The notes: generated by a model from the sequence alone, not told the origin. A DNA stretch of 64,000 nt from Rathayibacter sp. VKM Ac-2754 (GCF_009807095.1 NZ_WUCC01000006.1:62001-126000); one strand, 5' to 3'; positions 53,161 through 62,499 are shown, counted from the stretch's first letter. Translations and numbers: made by a program.

Positions 53161-54327
53161 ATGCAGCCCGCCGACCCCGCTCCCGCCACGGGCGCGGTCG
53201 CCGCTCACCCGAAGCGCCGCGTCCCCCTCTGGGACAACGCGCGGTTCGTCTGCGTGACCCTCGTGGTGATCGGGCACGGCATCCAGCGCCTCACCTCGCA
53301 GTCCGACGTGTCGCTCATCGTCTATCTGACGATCTACGCCTTCCACATGCCGGCGTTCGCGATCATCTCGGGCTACTTCTCGAAGAGCGGACCGCCGAGC
53401 ACCCGCACCATGCGCCGGGTGATGACCGACATCCTGCTGCCCTACCTGATCATGGAGACGGTCTGGACGCTGGTGCAGTTCGCCGTCGAGGGCAAGCAGG
53501 AGTTCAACCCGACCAAGCCCAGCTGGACGCTCTGGTTCCTGCTCGCGCTCGGGATCTTCCGGCTCGTCCTCCCCTATCTGGCGCTGCTGCGCTGGCCTCT
53601 GCTGATCAGCGTCGCGCTGGCCGTCGGCGTCAGCTACTACGACAACATCGACTCGACGTTCTCGCTGGCGCGAGCGATCGGGATCCTCCCCTTCTTCGTC
53701 TTCGGCTGGCGGCTGCGCACCTGGACGCTCGGCGGGACTCCGCTCATCGACCGCTGGCTCGACCTGCGGCCGGCCCAGCTGCTCGCCTGGCGCGTCGCGG
53801 CTGCGGCGCTGTTCGCGGTCACCGTCCTCGTGATGACCGTCAACATCGAGGCGTTCCGCGCCGCGGACCTGCGCTACTGGTTCTTCTACGACCGCCCCTA
53901 CGACGCTCTCGGCGAGACGGAGTGGTGGGCGGGCCTCGTGCGCCTGGGGCTGATGCTGACGGCGGTCGCGCTCTCGCTCGCCTTCTTCAGCCTGGTCCCG
54001 CGCTCGCGCAGCGCCCTGACCACGTGGGGTCAGTCGACGATGTACGTGTACCTGCTGCACAGCTTCGTCCTCTACCCGCTGCGCGAGTCGGGGATCCTCT
54101 CGGAGGCCGACAGCACGTTCGCGCTGATCGCGGTGATCGTCTTCTGCGTGCTCGTCTCGGTGGTGCTCTCGCTCGGCTGGCCGCGCACCGTGTTCCACAA
54201 GCTGGTCGAGCCGCGCGCCGACTGGCTGTTCGCCCCCGTGGCCGACGAGCGTCCGGAGCGGCCCCGCCGCGCCGACCCGACGGGGTCGAAGCGCGACGTG
54301 CGGGAGCCCGGGCCGGGGCACCGCTGA
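53161..54327 (+). CDS. Membrane acyltransferase family 3 (fucose 4-O-acetylase-like)
   Basis: 388 residues, about ten helices. WDNARFVCVTLVVIGHGIQR and FHMPAFAIISGYFSKSG are the conserved acyltransferase 3 motifs with the catalytic His. It probably O-acetylates a surface polysaccharide or lipid-linked sugar. A hydrophilic C-terminal tail of about 50 residues is rich in Arg/Pro. No glycan genes are adjacent. Start supported by the leaderless promoter. Confidence 0.85.
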   Translation: MQPADPAPATGAVAAHPKRRVPLWDNARFVCVTLVVIGHGIQRLTSQSDVSLIVYLTIYAFHMPAFAIISGYFSKSGPPSTRTMRRVMTDILLPYLIMETVWTLVQFAVEGKQEFNPTKPSWTLWFLLALGIFRLVLPYLALLRWPLLISVALAVGVSYYDNIDSTFSLARAIGILPFFVFGWRLRTWTLGGTPLIDRWLDLRPAQLLAWRVAAAALFAVTVLVMTVNIEAFRAADLRYWFFYDRPYDALGETEWWAGLVRLGLMLTAVALSLAFFSLVPRSRSALTTWGQSTMYVYLLHSFVLYPLRESGILSEADSTFALIAVIVFCVLVSVVLSLGWPRTVFHKLVEPRADWLFAPVADERPERPRRADPTGSKRDVREPGPGHR

Positions 54328-54440
54328 CCGGATTACCGCGTGTGTCGGGTGCCCTCGACCGCCCCGACGGCCGCGCCTAGGCTCGTCGCGGCGGAGAACG
54401 GCCTCCACCCGCAGACTTCGACGAACCGATTGGACGCACC

Positions 54441-55769
54441 ATGACCGACCCGACCCAGTGGCAGTTCGAGACCAAGCAGATCCACTCGGGAGCCGCTCCG
54501 GACCCGGTCACCAAGGCTCGCGCGACCCCGATCTACCAGACCACGTCGTACGTCTTCGACAACGCCGAGCACGCGAAGAACCTGTTCGCGCTCGCCGAGT
54601 TCGGCAACATCTACACCCGCATCCAGAACCCGACGCAGGCCGTCGTCGAGGAGCGCCTCGCCGCGCTCGAGGGCGGATCGGGAGCGCTGCTGCTCGCCTC
54701 CGGCCAGGCGGCCGAGACCGCCGCGGTGCTCAACATCGCGCAGGCGGGCGACCACATCGTGTCGTCCTCGTCGATCTACGGCGGCACCTACAACCTCTTC
54801 AAGTACACACTGGCCAAGCTGGGCATCGAGACGACCTTCGTCGAGAACCAGGACGACCAGGCGGAGTGGCGCCGGGCCGTCCGCCCGAACACCAAGCTCT
54901 TCTTCGCCGAGACCATCGGCAACCCCAAGATCAACATCCTCGACATCCGCTCGGTCGCCGACGTCGCCCACGCGGCGGGGGTGCCGCTGATCGTCGACAA
55001 CACGATCGCGACGCCCTACCTCATCCGCCCCTTCGAGCACGGCGCCGACATCATCGTGCACTCGGCGACCAAGTTCCTCGGCGGCCACGGCACCGTCATC
55101 GGCGGCGCGATCGTCGACGGCGGCACCTTCTCGTGGACGGCGAACGCCGACCGCTTCCCCGGGCTGACCACGCCCGACGAGTCGTACCACGGCGCCGTCT
55201 ACACCGCGGCGGTGGGCGACTCCCTCGCCTACATCATCAAGGCGCGCGTGCAGCTCCTCCGCGACCTCGGCGCCTCCATCGCCCCGGCGAGCGCCTGGCA
55301 GCTGATCCAGGGCATCGAGACGCTGTCGCTGCGCATCGAGCGCCACGTGCAGAACGCGCAGGAGATCGCCGAGTACCTCGAGAACCACCCCGACATCGCG
55401 ACCGTGAACTACTCGGGCCTGCCGACCTCGCCGTGGTACGCGGCCGCGAACCACTACGCGCCCAAGGGCGTCGGCGCGGTGCTCTCGTTCGAGCTCAAGG
55501 GCGGGGTGGACGCGGGTCGCGCGTTCGTCGACTCCCTCTCGCTGTTCTCGCACCTCGCGAACATCGGCGACGTGCGCTCGCTGGTGATCCACCCCGCCTC
55601 GACCACGCACTCGCAGCTCAGCCCGGAGCAGCAGCTCACCGCCGGCGTCACGCCGGGCCTGGTGCGCCTGTCGGTCGGCCTCGAGAGCATCGACGACCTG
55701 CGCGCCGACCTCGCTCAGGCGCTGCAGGCCGCGCGTGCCGTCGTGGAGGCGTCGCGCGCCAACGCCTGA
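54441..55769 (+). CDS. metY: O-acetylhomoserine sulfhydrylase
   Basis: 442 residues. Makes homocysteine (or cysteine) directly from sulfide. PLP lysine in [18 protein letters not shown] (about residue 210); [40 protein letters not shown] and [15 protein letters not shown] are Cys/Met metabolism PLP-enzyme motifs. It pairs with metX downstream, the direct sulfhydrylation route to methionine. Confidence 0.96.
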   Translation: MTDPTQWQFETKQIHSGAAPDPVTKARATPIYQTTSYVFDNAEHAKNLFALAEFGNIYTRIQNPTQAVVEERLAALEGGSGALLLASGQAAETAAVLNIAQAGDHIVSSSSIYGGTYNLFKYTLAKLGIETTFVENQDDQAEWRRAVRPNTKLFFAETIGNPKINILDIRSVADVAHAAGVPLIVDNTIATPYLIRPFEHGADIIVHSATKFLGGHGTVIGGAIVDGGTFSWTANADRFPGLTTPDESYHGAVYTAAVGDSLAYIIKARVQLLRDLGASIAPASAWQLIQGIETLSLRIERHVQNAQEIAEYLENHPDIATVNYSGLPTSPWYAAANHYAPKGVGAVLSFELKGGVDAGRAFVDSLSLFSHLANIGDVRSLVIHPASTTHSQLSPEQQLTAGVTPGLVRLSVGLESIDDLRADLAQALQAARAVVEASRANA

Positions 55770-55777
55770 GTCGCTCG

Positions 55778-55821
55778 AGAACGGACGGGGCCCCGATCCT
55801 GCGCGGGGCCTCGTCCGTTCT
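55778..55821 (+). terminator. Hairpin between metY and metX
   Basis: AGAACGGACG and CGTCCGTTCT pair around a GC-rich core (GGGGCCCC.. CGGGGCC). It may attenuate read-through from metY into metX. Confidence 0.75.
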
Positions 55822-55890
55822 GCACGCGGAGCGGAGGCGGGCGTAACAAAGGGCGGGCCGTCGGCACGCCGTGACACGATGGACCACGCT

Positions 55891-57099
55891 ATGGACTGGC
55901 AGCAGACACCCGAGGACACCGTCCCGTCGGCCTTCATCACCGAGCGCCAGCTCCGCTCCGTGATCGGCAAGCCGCCCGCGACCGGCGCCTGGCGGGACGG
56001 CGACCACCCCGGCCACCGCCGGTTCCTCGACGCCGGCCCCTTCGACTTCGAGGCGGGCGGACACCTCCCGCACCTGCGCCTCGCCTACGAGTCGTGGGGC
56101 GAGCTCTCGCCCGCCGGGGACAACGCCGTGCTCGTGCTGCACGCGCTGACCGGCGACTCGCACCTGCTCGGGCGGGGCGACCGCGGCCACGCCACCGACG
56201 GCTGGTGGTCGGGACTCGTCGGCCCCGGGAAGGTGATCGACACCGACCGCTTCTTCGTCGTGGCGCCCAACATGCTGGGCGGCTGCCAGGGCACGACCGG
56301 CCCCGCCTCCCTCGCCCCCGACGGGCACGAGTGGGCTGCGCGCTTCCCGTACACCAGCATCCGCGACCAGGTCCGCGCGCAGGTGCTGTTCTCCGACCTC
56401 CTCGGGATCGACCGCTGGCACACCGTCATCGGCGGCTCGATGGGCGGGATGCAGGCGCTCGAGTGGGGGATCGAGCATCCGGAGCGGGTGGCCCGCCTCG
56501 CCGTGCTCGCCGCTCCCCCGCGCGCCACGGCCGACCAGATCGCGCTGAACTTCGTGCAGCTCGAGGCGATCCGCAACGATGCCGGGTTCGCGGGCGGCTC
56601 CTACTACGACGCCGGCGACGGCCAGGGCCCGTACCACGGCCTCGCGCTCGCGCGGCGGATGGCGCTGCTCAACTACCGCAGCCCCTCCGAGCTCAACGAC
56701 CGCTTCGAGCGCAGCTGGCAGTCGGGTCTCGACCCGCTCGGCGGGGGCGGCCGCTTCGCCGTCGAGTCCTACCTCGACTTCCACGGCAACAAGTTCACCC
56801 GCCGCTTCGACGCGAACAGCTACATCACCCTCGTCGAGGCGATGAACTCGCACGACGTCGGCCGCGGACGCGGCGGCGAGGCCGAGGCGCTCTCGCGGAT
56901 CACCAGCCCGACCCTCGTGCTCGGCATCGACAGCGACCGGCTGTTCCCCGTCGAGGGGCAGCGGATCATCGCCACGCACGCCCCCGGGAACATCGACGGC
57001 GACGAGGTGGCCGTGATCACCTCGACCTTCGGCCACGACGGCTTCCTGATCGAGGACGACGCCGTCGGCGCGCACCTCGACCGCCTCCTGCGCCTGTAG
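55891..57099 (+). CDS. metX: Homoserine O-acetyltransferase
   Basis: About 402 residues, alpha/beta hydrolase fold. It acetylates homoserine for MetY. Nucleophile VIGGSMGGMQALEWGIE (Ser, about 150), catalytic Asp in LGIDSDRLFPVEGQ and His in STFGHDGFLIEDD; NAVLVLHALTGDSHLLG is the oxyanion region. Start is ambiguous between ATG 55879 and 55891; neither has a ribosome binding site and 55891 gives the usual MDWQ-type N-terminus. Confidence 0.95.
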   Translation: MDWQQTPEDTVPSAFITERQLRSVIGKPPATGAWRDGDHPGHRRFLDAGPFDFEAGGHLPHLRLAYESWGELSPAGDNAVLVLHALTGDSHLLGRGDRGHATDGWWSGLVGPGKVIDTDRFFVVAPNMLGGCQGTTGPASLAPDGHEWAARFPYTSIRDQVRAQVLFSDLLGIDRWHTVIGGSMGGMQALEWGIEHPERVARLAVLAAPPRATADQIALNFVQLEAIRNDAGFAGGSYYDAGDGQGPYHGLALARRMALLNYRSPSELNDRFERSWQSGLDPLGGGGRFAVESYLDFHGNKFTRRFDANSYITLVEAMNSHDVGRGRGGEAEALSRITSPTLVLGIDSDRLFPVEGQRIIATHAPGNIDGDEVAVITSTFGHDGFLIEDDAVGAHLDRLLRL

Positions 57100-57140
57100 C
57101 CGCTCGCCGCGGCGGCCCGCCCCTGCCCCCCGTCCGCGGC

Positions 57141-57146
57141 TATCGT
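57141..57146 (+). promoter_or_regulatory. -10 box of the two-component operon
   Basis: TATCGT, followed by an approximately 40-nt leader with GAGGAG (57181-57186) before the GTG at 57192. Confidence 0.45.
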
Positions 57147-57191
57147 GTGTCGGGGGTCCGCCCCGGGACCTCGACGTGAGGAGGAGCGACC

Positions 57192-58355
57192 GTGCCGTTG
57201 AAGCGCAGTGCACGCGAGCGCGATCGGCTCCTGCGCCAGTCCGCCTGCGGGATCGGACTGCTCACGGACGCCGCCGCCCTGTCGATGGTCCTCGTCCCCG
57301 GCACCCTGCACGAGCACGCGGTGCCCTTCGCGGTCGCCATGCTGGCCGGTCTCGCCGTCGCCCACATCGGCCTCGGCCGCACCGGCGGGCGGCTCTGGGT
57401 GGTCCTGACCGGTCTGGGCGGGCTGCTCCTGAGCGCCGGGCTCGCCGTCGACCTCACCCAGAGCAACGCCTTCGCCGGCTTCGTGCTGGTCAGCACGGCC
57501 AACGCGATCACGTCGAGCATCGCGGTCGCCGTCACGACCTCGCTCCGACGCGTCGCCCTCCTGCTCCCCGTCATGCTGCCCAGCATCTTCTTCACGGTGC
57601 TGGTGCGCGCAGACGCGATGGTCCTGGCCGTGATCGTCCAGAGCCTGCTGCCCTGGGGCGTGCTCAGCGGGTTCGCGCTCTGGATCAGCACCGCGGTGCC
57701 CCGCGTCGTGCGCCGCATCGACAGCATCGGCAACGCCCACCGGGTCGAGCGCCAGGCCAGCGAGACGGAGGCGCAGCGCCGCCAAGGCGCGCGCCTGCTC
57801 CACGACACGGTGCTCGCCACACTCACGCTGCTCGCCCACTCCGGCCGCGGTGTCTCGGTGGAGGCCCTCCGACAGCAGGCCGCCGAGGACGCGCAGCTCC
57901 TGCGGCAGCTGCGCCTCGGCGGCACCCCGACTCCGAGCGTGTCGGGCTCGTACCAGCTCACCAGTGTCACCAGCGCGCCGGCCGCCGACTCCTTCGAGAA
58001 CGTCAAGAGCCGCTTCGGCCGGATGGGGCTCGACGTGATCTGGCACGGCTCGGGCCAGGTCGTGCTGACGGGGGCCGCCCTCGACTCGTTCGTGCTCGCG
58101 CTCGCCGAGTGCCTCGAGAACGTGCGACGCCACTCCGGGGTGAACAGCGCCGACGTGACCATCACGGAGGACCAGCGGACCGTGCGCGCGATGGTCACCG
58201 ATGCGGGAGTGGGCTTCGACATCGGGACCGTGCCCTCGACGAAGCTGGGCTTCAAGGAGTCGGTCGTGGCCCGGCTCGCCGATGTCGGCGGCAGCACCCG
58301 GCTCTTCAGCTCGCCGGGCTCGGGCACCACGGTCGTGCTCGAGGTGCCCAAGTGA
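57192..58355 (+). CDS. Sensor histidine kinase (NarL/LuxR-type partner)
   Basis: About 387 residues. An N-terminal membrane sensor with about five helices (LLTDAAALSMVLV, FAVAMLAGLAVAHIGLG, VALLLPVMLPSIFFTVLV) and no extracellular domain. The phosphoacceptor helix is RRQGARLLHDTVLATLTLLA (His near 200), a HisKA_3-like motif. The ATPase has the N-box ECLENVRRHSG and G-box VTDAGVGFDIG with GSGTTVVLEVPK at the end. The membrane-embedded sensor suggests it senses membrane state or a lipophilic ligand. Its stop overlaps the next start. Confidence 0.9.
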   Translation: MPLKRSARERDRLLRQSACGIGLLTDAAALSMVLVPGTLHEHAVPFAVAMLAGLAVAHIGLGRTGGRLWVVLTGLGGLLLSAGLAVDLTQSNAFAGFVLVSTANAITSSIAVAVTTSLRRVALLLPVMLPSIFFTVLVRADAMVLAVIVQSLLPWGVLSGFALWISTAVPRVVRRIDSIGNAHRVERQASETEAQRRQGARLLHDTVLATLTLLAHSGRGVSVEALRQQAAEDAQLLRQLRLGGTPTPSVSGSYQLTSVTSAPAADSFENVKSRFGRMGLDVIWHGSGQVVLTGAALDSFVLALAECLENVRRHSGVNSADVTITEDQRTVRAMVTDAGVGFDIGTVPSTKLGFKESVVARLADVGGSTRLFSSPGSGTTVVLEVPK

Positions 58356-59575
58356 GGGACGGCGCGGACGAGATCGCTCCGCTGCTGCGCGGAACCGGAG
58401 CCTGGCGGGGTCGGCCGTCGCGCGCCGCCCGATCGGCGAAGGGCCAGCAGGAGGGGCTCGGCACCAGCTACCTCGGCAGCGGGCTGAACGGCATCGCCGC
58501 GGCGCTGATGGCCTACGAGTTCCTCGTCTTCTTCACCACGATGGACTCCTACGCGCGACCGGGGCTGGTCCTGGCCGCCTGGTTCCTCCTCGCGGCGTCG
58601 TTCGCCGCCGTCGTCATCACCATCCGCTCCTCGGGCGACCGGCTGCCCACCATGGCGTACACCGCCTTCCTCCTCGGCCTCGCGGGCACGGTCGTGCTCG
58701 ACCTGATCGCCGTCGTCGAGCCGGGCAGCGCCGCGGTCGCGCCGACGGCCGCGGTCGCCGCCGCGGTGTCGCACGCGGCGATGATCGTCCACCGCCGGAG
58801 CGTCGAGATCCTCGCCCTGGCACTCGTCGTCGCCGTGGCCGAGCTGGTGACCTTCGGGGCGATGTCGGCCGGTGATCCCACGTCGTTCTCGGTGCGGGTC
58901 AGCGCGCTCGTCGTCACGATCGCGCCGGCCGTCGTGGTGGTCGTGATGATGCGCGGATTCCGCCGGATGGTGCAGCTCGAGATCGACCGGGCCCTGGTGC
59001 AGAGCACCACGCTCGGGCCGCGCTACGCGGTCGGGATGCTCGCCTCCGAGGAGCTCGCGCGCCTCGACCTCGCCGCCGAGCGCCTGCTCGCCGAGGTCGG
59101 CGACGGCAGCACCCCGCTGCCGCTCGACGCGCACCGCGCCGCGCTCGCCGCCTCCCTCGCGACGCAGCTGCGCCTCCACCTGATCGAGGGTCGGCGGGAG
59201 ACGTGGCTGCACCACGCGATCCTCGAGTCGGAGCTGCTCGCGCCCCTCGTCGACCTGCACGACCCCGACGGCGCCGCCGGACTCCTCGGCCACGAGCAGC
59301 GCGACGGGCTGCTGTCGGCGATCTGGCTGATCGTCGACGGATCCACCTCTCCCCTGCACGTCGAGGCGAGCCCCCCGCGCGATCCCGGCCCCGACGCACC
59401 CCCGCGGACCCTGCTCGTGCCGCTCGTTCTCCGCTCCGAAGGCGTGCCACTGCGCGAAGTGGACCCTGCGACATGGGAAGCTATCGCACAGGTCGGCACC
59501 TTCCGCGAGGCTTCCCACGACGGAGAGCTCGTGGTCGAGATCGATTGTCTGGTCGAGAACCCCGCCGACCGCTGA
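58352..59575 (+). CDS. Membrane protein of the two-component operon
   Basis: About 407 residues, not assigned to a family. Six or more helices lie in the N-terminal half (GIAAALMAYEFLVFFTTM, LVLAAWFLLAASFAAVVITI, VEILALALVVAVAELVTFG, VVTIAPAVVVVVMMRGF). A cytoplasmic half follows, with MLASEELARLDLAAERLLAE, RRETWLHHAILESELLAPLV and GLLSAIWLIVDGST. It looks like a kinase-derived scaffold: the RRETWLHH segment is placed like a kinase dimerisation helix, but no N- or G-box remains. GTG at 58352 overlaps the kinase stop. Probably a sensor subunit or decoy kinase. Confidence 0.7.
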   Translation: MRDGADEIAPLLRGTGAWRGRPSRAARSAKGQQEGLGTSYLGSGLNGIAAALMAYEFLVFFTTMDSYARPGLVLAAWFLLAASFAAVVITIRSSGDRLPTMAYTAFLLGLAGTVVLDLIAVVEPGSAAVAPTAAVAAAVSHAAMIVHRRSVEILALALVVAVAELVTFGAMSAGDPTSFSVRVSALVVTIAPAVVVVVMMRGFRRMVQLEIDRALVQSTTLGPRYAVGMLASEELARLDLAAERLLAEVGDGSTPLPLDAHRAALAASLATQLRLHLIEGRRETWLHHAILESELLAPLVDLHDPDGAAGLLGHEQRDGLLSAIWLIVDGSTSPLHVEASPPRDPGPDAPPRTLLVPLVLRSEGVPLREVDPATWEAIAQVGTFREASHDGELVVEIDCLVENPADR

Positions 59576-59614
59576 TCAGCATCCGCGAATCGCCCGCAGA
59601 GCCGAAGGACCCCG

Positions 59615-60274
59615 ATGACCAACACCGCCGAACCGAAGATCACCCTCGCGGTGGTCGACGATCACAAGATGCTCCTCGGCGCCCTCACCGAGTGGATCCG
59701 CGGCGCCGCGTCCGACATCCAGCTGGTCGCCGCGGTCGCCTCCTGGCCCGAGCTGCTCACCCACCCGGAGTTCCCCGTCGACGTCGTCCTGCTCGACCTC
59801 GACCTCAAGGACAACATCCCGATCTCGGTGAAGCTCTCGACTCTCAAGACGACCGGCGTCAAGACCGTGCTGATGAGCACCTACTCCGAGCCGGCCGTCG
59901 TGCGCGAGGCGCTCGCCTCCGGAGCACTCGGCTACCTCGTCAAGACGGAGGACGCCGACATGATCGTCGAGGCGATCCGCGCGGCGAAGGACGGCCACTC
60001 GTACATCTCGCACGAGCTCGACATGGCCCTGTCGACCGGCGACTCCGACGGCGCCCCGAAGCTCAGCGCGCAGGAGCGCCGGGTGATGGCGCTCTACGGA
60101 GGCGGCGAACCGGTCAAGTCGGTGGCCTTCGAACTCGGCATCTCGGAGGAGACGGCGAAGTCGTACCTCAAGCGCATCCGCGAGAAGTACCGCGTCGTCG
60201 GCATCGACGTCGGCACGAAGGTCGCCCTGCGCAAGCGCGCCATCCACGACGGGATCCTGATCGAGACGGACTGA
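59615..60274 (+). CDS. Response regulator with LuxR-type HTH
   Basis: 219 residues. Receiver: LAVVDDHKMLLGAL (acidic pocket), VVLLDLDLKDN (phosphoryl Asp), VLMSTYSEP (Thr/Ser switch), GYLVKTEDAD (Lys). Output HTH: KLSAQERRVMALYGGGEPVK and FELGISEETAKSYLKRIREK. The receiver fits the kinase encoded 1.2 kb upstream. The target genes are not evident here. A hairpin follows. Confidence 0.93.
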   Translation: MTNTAEPKITLAVVDDHKMLLGALTEWIRGAASDIQLVAAVASWPELLTHPEFPVDVVLLDLDLKDNIPISVKLSTLKTTGVKTVLMSTYSEPAVVREALASGALGYLVKTEDADMIVEAIRAAKDGHSYISHELDMALSTGDSDGAPKLSAQERRVMALYGGGEPVKSVAFELGISEETAKSYLKRIREKYRVVGIDVGTKVALRKRAIHDGILIETD

Positions 60275-60282
60275 GCCGTTCT

Positions 60283-60307
60283 GCACGGCGGTCCCCGCCC
60301 GCCGTGC
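60283..60307 (+). terminator. Terminator of the two-component operon
   Basis: GCACGGCGG, 7-nt loop, CCGCCGTGC, 9 nt after the stop. Confidence 0.7.
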
Positions 60308-60360
60308 CGCGGTCGGCTCCTCCAGGTGGTTGCGATCCGCAGAGCGTCTGACGACGCCTG

Positions 60361-60386
60361 CGGAAATCCGCTGGCACGCGGATTTC
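60361..60386. repeat. Hairpin with invariant TGGCAC loop, copy 2
   Basis: GGAAATCCGC, loop TGGCAC, GCGGATTTCC. The stem differs at several paired positions from copy 1 at 28342-28367 while the loop is the same. Confidence 0.7.
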
Positions 60387-60440
60387 CGAACGGCTCCACC
60401 TTGATGTGCGCGCGAGGCTTGCGCCCGCTCGTCCGCGTGC

Positions 60441-60500
60441 ATGCTGGTCGAGTAGCCCCGCAGGGGCGTATCGAGACCCACCAGCGTCAACAGATCCGTC
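60441..60500. repeat. Left-arm half copy of the family intergenic repeat
   Basis: ATGCTGGTCGAGTAGCCCCG, CAGGGGCGTATCGAGACCCA, CCAGCGTC; no right arm follows. Confidence 0.8.
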
Positions 60501-60554
60501 ATCTGATTCGGCCTGCTGAGCTTGCGTGGCTCCGCCCCGAGACGGGCGAGAGGC

Positions 60555-60574
60555 GCACGCACGCACGCACGCAC
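60555..60574. repeat. GCAC microsatellite
   Basis: Five perfect GCAC units in tandem, in non-coding sequence. Confidence 0.85.
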
Positions 60575-60616
60575 GTCCGCCCGTCCGCACGCCCGCTCAC
60601 CCGCATGACCGCATGC

Positions 60617-60666
60617 ATGCTGGTCGAGTAGCCCCGCAGGGGCGTATCGAGACCCACCAGCGTCGA
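60617..60666. repeat. Left-arm half copy of the family intergenic repeat
   Basis: CATGCTGGTCGAGTAGCCCC and following bases, identical to 60439-60489 over about 50 bp, again without the right arm. The 60275-60824 gap contains these repeats, the hairpins and no gene. Confidence 0.8.
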
Positions 60667-60733
60667 CAGGTGAGGCTTCGCTCCTCCGCTGGGGCGCCCG
60701 CATTCGGGCGAAGTCTGCACCTCGCCCGACAGC

Positions 60734-60799
60734 GAGGGAACCCCGGCCCGTCGAGGGAGCCGGCTCCCAAGGGCGGTCTCGGCTGGCCGGGGTTCCCTC
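60734..60799 (-). terminator. Terminator of the MFS gene
   Basis: Perfect 15-bp arms GAGGGAACCCCGGCC (60734-60748) and GGCCGGGGTTCCCTC (60785-60799), with the nested palindrome GGGAGCCGGCTCCC at 60755-60768. Confidence 0.75.
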
Positions 60800-60824
60800 A
60801 CCGGCCGGCTCCGAGGCGGGTGGG

Positions 60825-62087
60825 TCAGAGGGCGTTGATCGGGATGCCGTTCGTGCCGGGGGCGGAGGGCTCGCGCGGGGCGGGGTAGACGGTGCCGCGA
60901 GCGCGGTCGACGGCGAGGCTCGCGAAGGCGAGGAGGATGCCGGCGGCGGTGAGCACGACGCCGACCCAGATGGGCGAGACGTAGCCGAGGCCGGCGGCGA
61001 TGGTGACGCCTCCGAGGGCCGCGCCGACCGAGTTGCCGATGTTGAGCGCCGAGTGGTTCAGGGCCGCGGCGATGGTCTGGCTGTCGCGCGCGACGTCCAT
61101 CAGCCGGGTCTGGATCGCCGGGGAGGCGCCGGCCGAGAACCCGGCCGCGAGGAACGTGAAGACGAGCAGGCCCGCGGGACTCGTCGCGGTCAGGGCGAGG
61201 CCCACCAGCGACACTCCGACACCCGCGAACAGCACCATCAGCGCCCGCGTGACGTTCTTGTCGGCCGCCCAGCCGCCCACGAGGTTGCCGACCGTCATGC
61301 CCAGGCCGATCACGACCAGCACCCAGGGCACGACGCCGAGCGGCAGCCCGGTCACCTCGGTCGAGAGCGGAGTGATGTAGCTGTACATCGCGAAGAGTCC
61401 GCCGAAGCCGATGGCGCCGATCGCCAAGGTCATCCAGACCTGCAGTCGACCGAACGCCTTGAGCTCGTTGCGCATCGTCGCGCCCGGGTCGCCCGCCTGG
61501 AACGGCACGAGCAGCCAGACCGCGACGACGGTCGCGGCGAAGATGGCGGCCACGACCAGGTAGGCGCTGCGCCAGCCGGCGTTCTGGCCGACCCAGGTGA
61601 TGGCGGGCACGCCGACGACATTCGCGATCGTCAGGCCCGAGAGCACGAAGGCGACGCCCTTGCCGCGCTTGCCCGGCCCCATCAGGTCGGCCGCGACGAG
61701 GGAGGCGATGCCGAAGTACGCGCCGTGCGGCAGCGCCGCGACGAAGCGGGCCAGGAGCACCAGCGGGAAGGTCGGCAGCAGCGCCGAGGCGATCGTCCCC
61801 AGCGTGAAGGCCACCAGCAGGCTGAGGAGGAGGCGCTTGCGCGGCCAGCGGGCGGCGGCGGCCGCGATGGTGGGCGCGCCGACCACCACGCCGAGGGCGT
61901 AGGCCGAGATCAGGAGTCCGGCCTGCGAGTTCGCCTGCTCCGAGCTCGCCGCGTAGACGTCGGGGAGCAGGTCGGCCGCGAGCTGCGGGAGGAGTCCCAT
62001 GGCGACGAACTCGGTCGAGCCGATCCCGAAGCCTCCCATCGCGAGGGCGAGGAGGGCGAGGCGCGTGCGGGCCGGAGAGAGTGTCAC
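60825..62087 (-). CDS. MFS exporter, AraJ/drug-efflux type
   Basis: 420 residues, twelve helices. GGFGIGSTEFVAMGLLPQLA near the N-terminus, GRLxxRW-like loop equivalent RWPRKRLLLSLLVAF after helix 3, and FVAALPHGAYFGIASLVAAD are characteristic of the AraJ/sugar-efflux and chloramphenicol-resistance branch. The substrate is unknown. Start at 62087 is 6 nt from TACCCT. Confidence 0.9.
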   Translation of the reverse strand: MTLSPARTRLALLALAMGGFGIGSTEFVAMGLLPQLAADLLPDVYAASSEQANSQAGLLISAYALGVVVGAPTIAAAAARWPRKRLLLSLLVAFTLGTIASALLPTFPLVLLARFVAALPHGAYFGIASLVAADLMGPGKRGKGVAFVLSGLTIANVVGVPAITWVGQNAGWRSAYLVVAAIFAATVVAVWLLVPFQAGDPGATMRNELKAFGRLQVWMTLAIGAIGFGGLFAMYSYITPLSTEVTGLPLGVVPWVLVVIGLGMTVGNLVGGWAADKNVTRALMVLFAGVGVSLVGLALTATSPAGLLVFTFLAAGFSAGASPAIQTRLMDVARDSQTIAAALNHSALNIGNSVGAALGGVTIAAGLGYVSPIWVGVVLTAAGILLAFASLAVDRARGTVYPAPREPSAPGTNGIPINAL

Positions 62088-62093
62088 CGGTCA

Positions 62094-62099
62094 AGGGTA
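62094..62099 (-). promoter_or_regulatory. -10 box, leaderless promoter of the MFS gene
   Basis: TACCCT on the minus strand, 6 nt upstream of the start at 62087. Confidence 0.5.
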
Positions 62100-62152
62100 C
62101 AGAGAACCGGAGCGGAATCGAAACGATTCGAGAACCGCGCGCCCGGGAGGGC

Positions 62153-62455
62153 TCACTCGTCGAGCGCGCGTCCGAGCCGCTCGATCTTGGCGTCGATCTC
62201 GCCCGAGTAGCCGGGGCGGATGTCGGCCTTGAGCACCAGCGAGACTCGCGTCCCGAAGGCGCCCACCGCCTCCGTCGCCCGCTTGACGACGTCGAAGACC
62301 TCGTCCCACTCCCCCTCGATCTCGGTGAACATCGAGGTCGTGCGGTTCGGCAGGCCGGACTCGCGGACGATGCGGACGGCGGCCGCGACGGCGTCGTGCA
62401 CGGAGGCGTCGGGGCCCTCGCCGCCGGACGGTGCGACCGAGAATGCGACGAGCAT
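62153..62455 (-). CDS. UPF0045 / thiamine-binding-like protein
   Basis: About 100 residues starting MLVAFSVAPSGG, with SVHDAVAAAVRIVRESGLPN, TTSMFTEIEGEWDEVFDVVK and RVSLVLKADIRPG. This is the MTH1187/YkoF-like ferredoxin fold; some members bind thiamine. ATG at 62455 follows GGGAG. It lies between the MFS and glycosyltransferase genes, all on the minus strand. Confidence 0.9.
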   Translation of the reverse strand: MLVAFSVAPSGGEGPDASVHDAVAAAVRIVRESGLPNRTTSMFTEIEGEWDEVFDVVKRATEAVGAFGTRVSLVLKADIRPGYSGEIDAKIERLGRALDE

Positions 62456-62499
62456 GAGGGACTCCCTGCCGCGGCCGCGTCTCGACCGCTCCGAGGAGC

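Noticed and set aside
54328-54440. SAM riboswitch upstream of metY
   Set aside because: No recognisable aptamer core in the 113-nt region; only a short leader.
60555-60574. GCAC microsatellite as a phase-variation switch
   Set aside because: It lies in non-coding sequence over 250 bp from the nearest gene end and is not in a promoter spacer.
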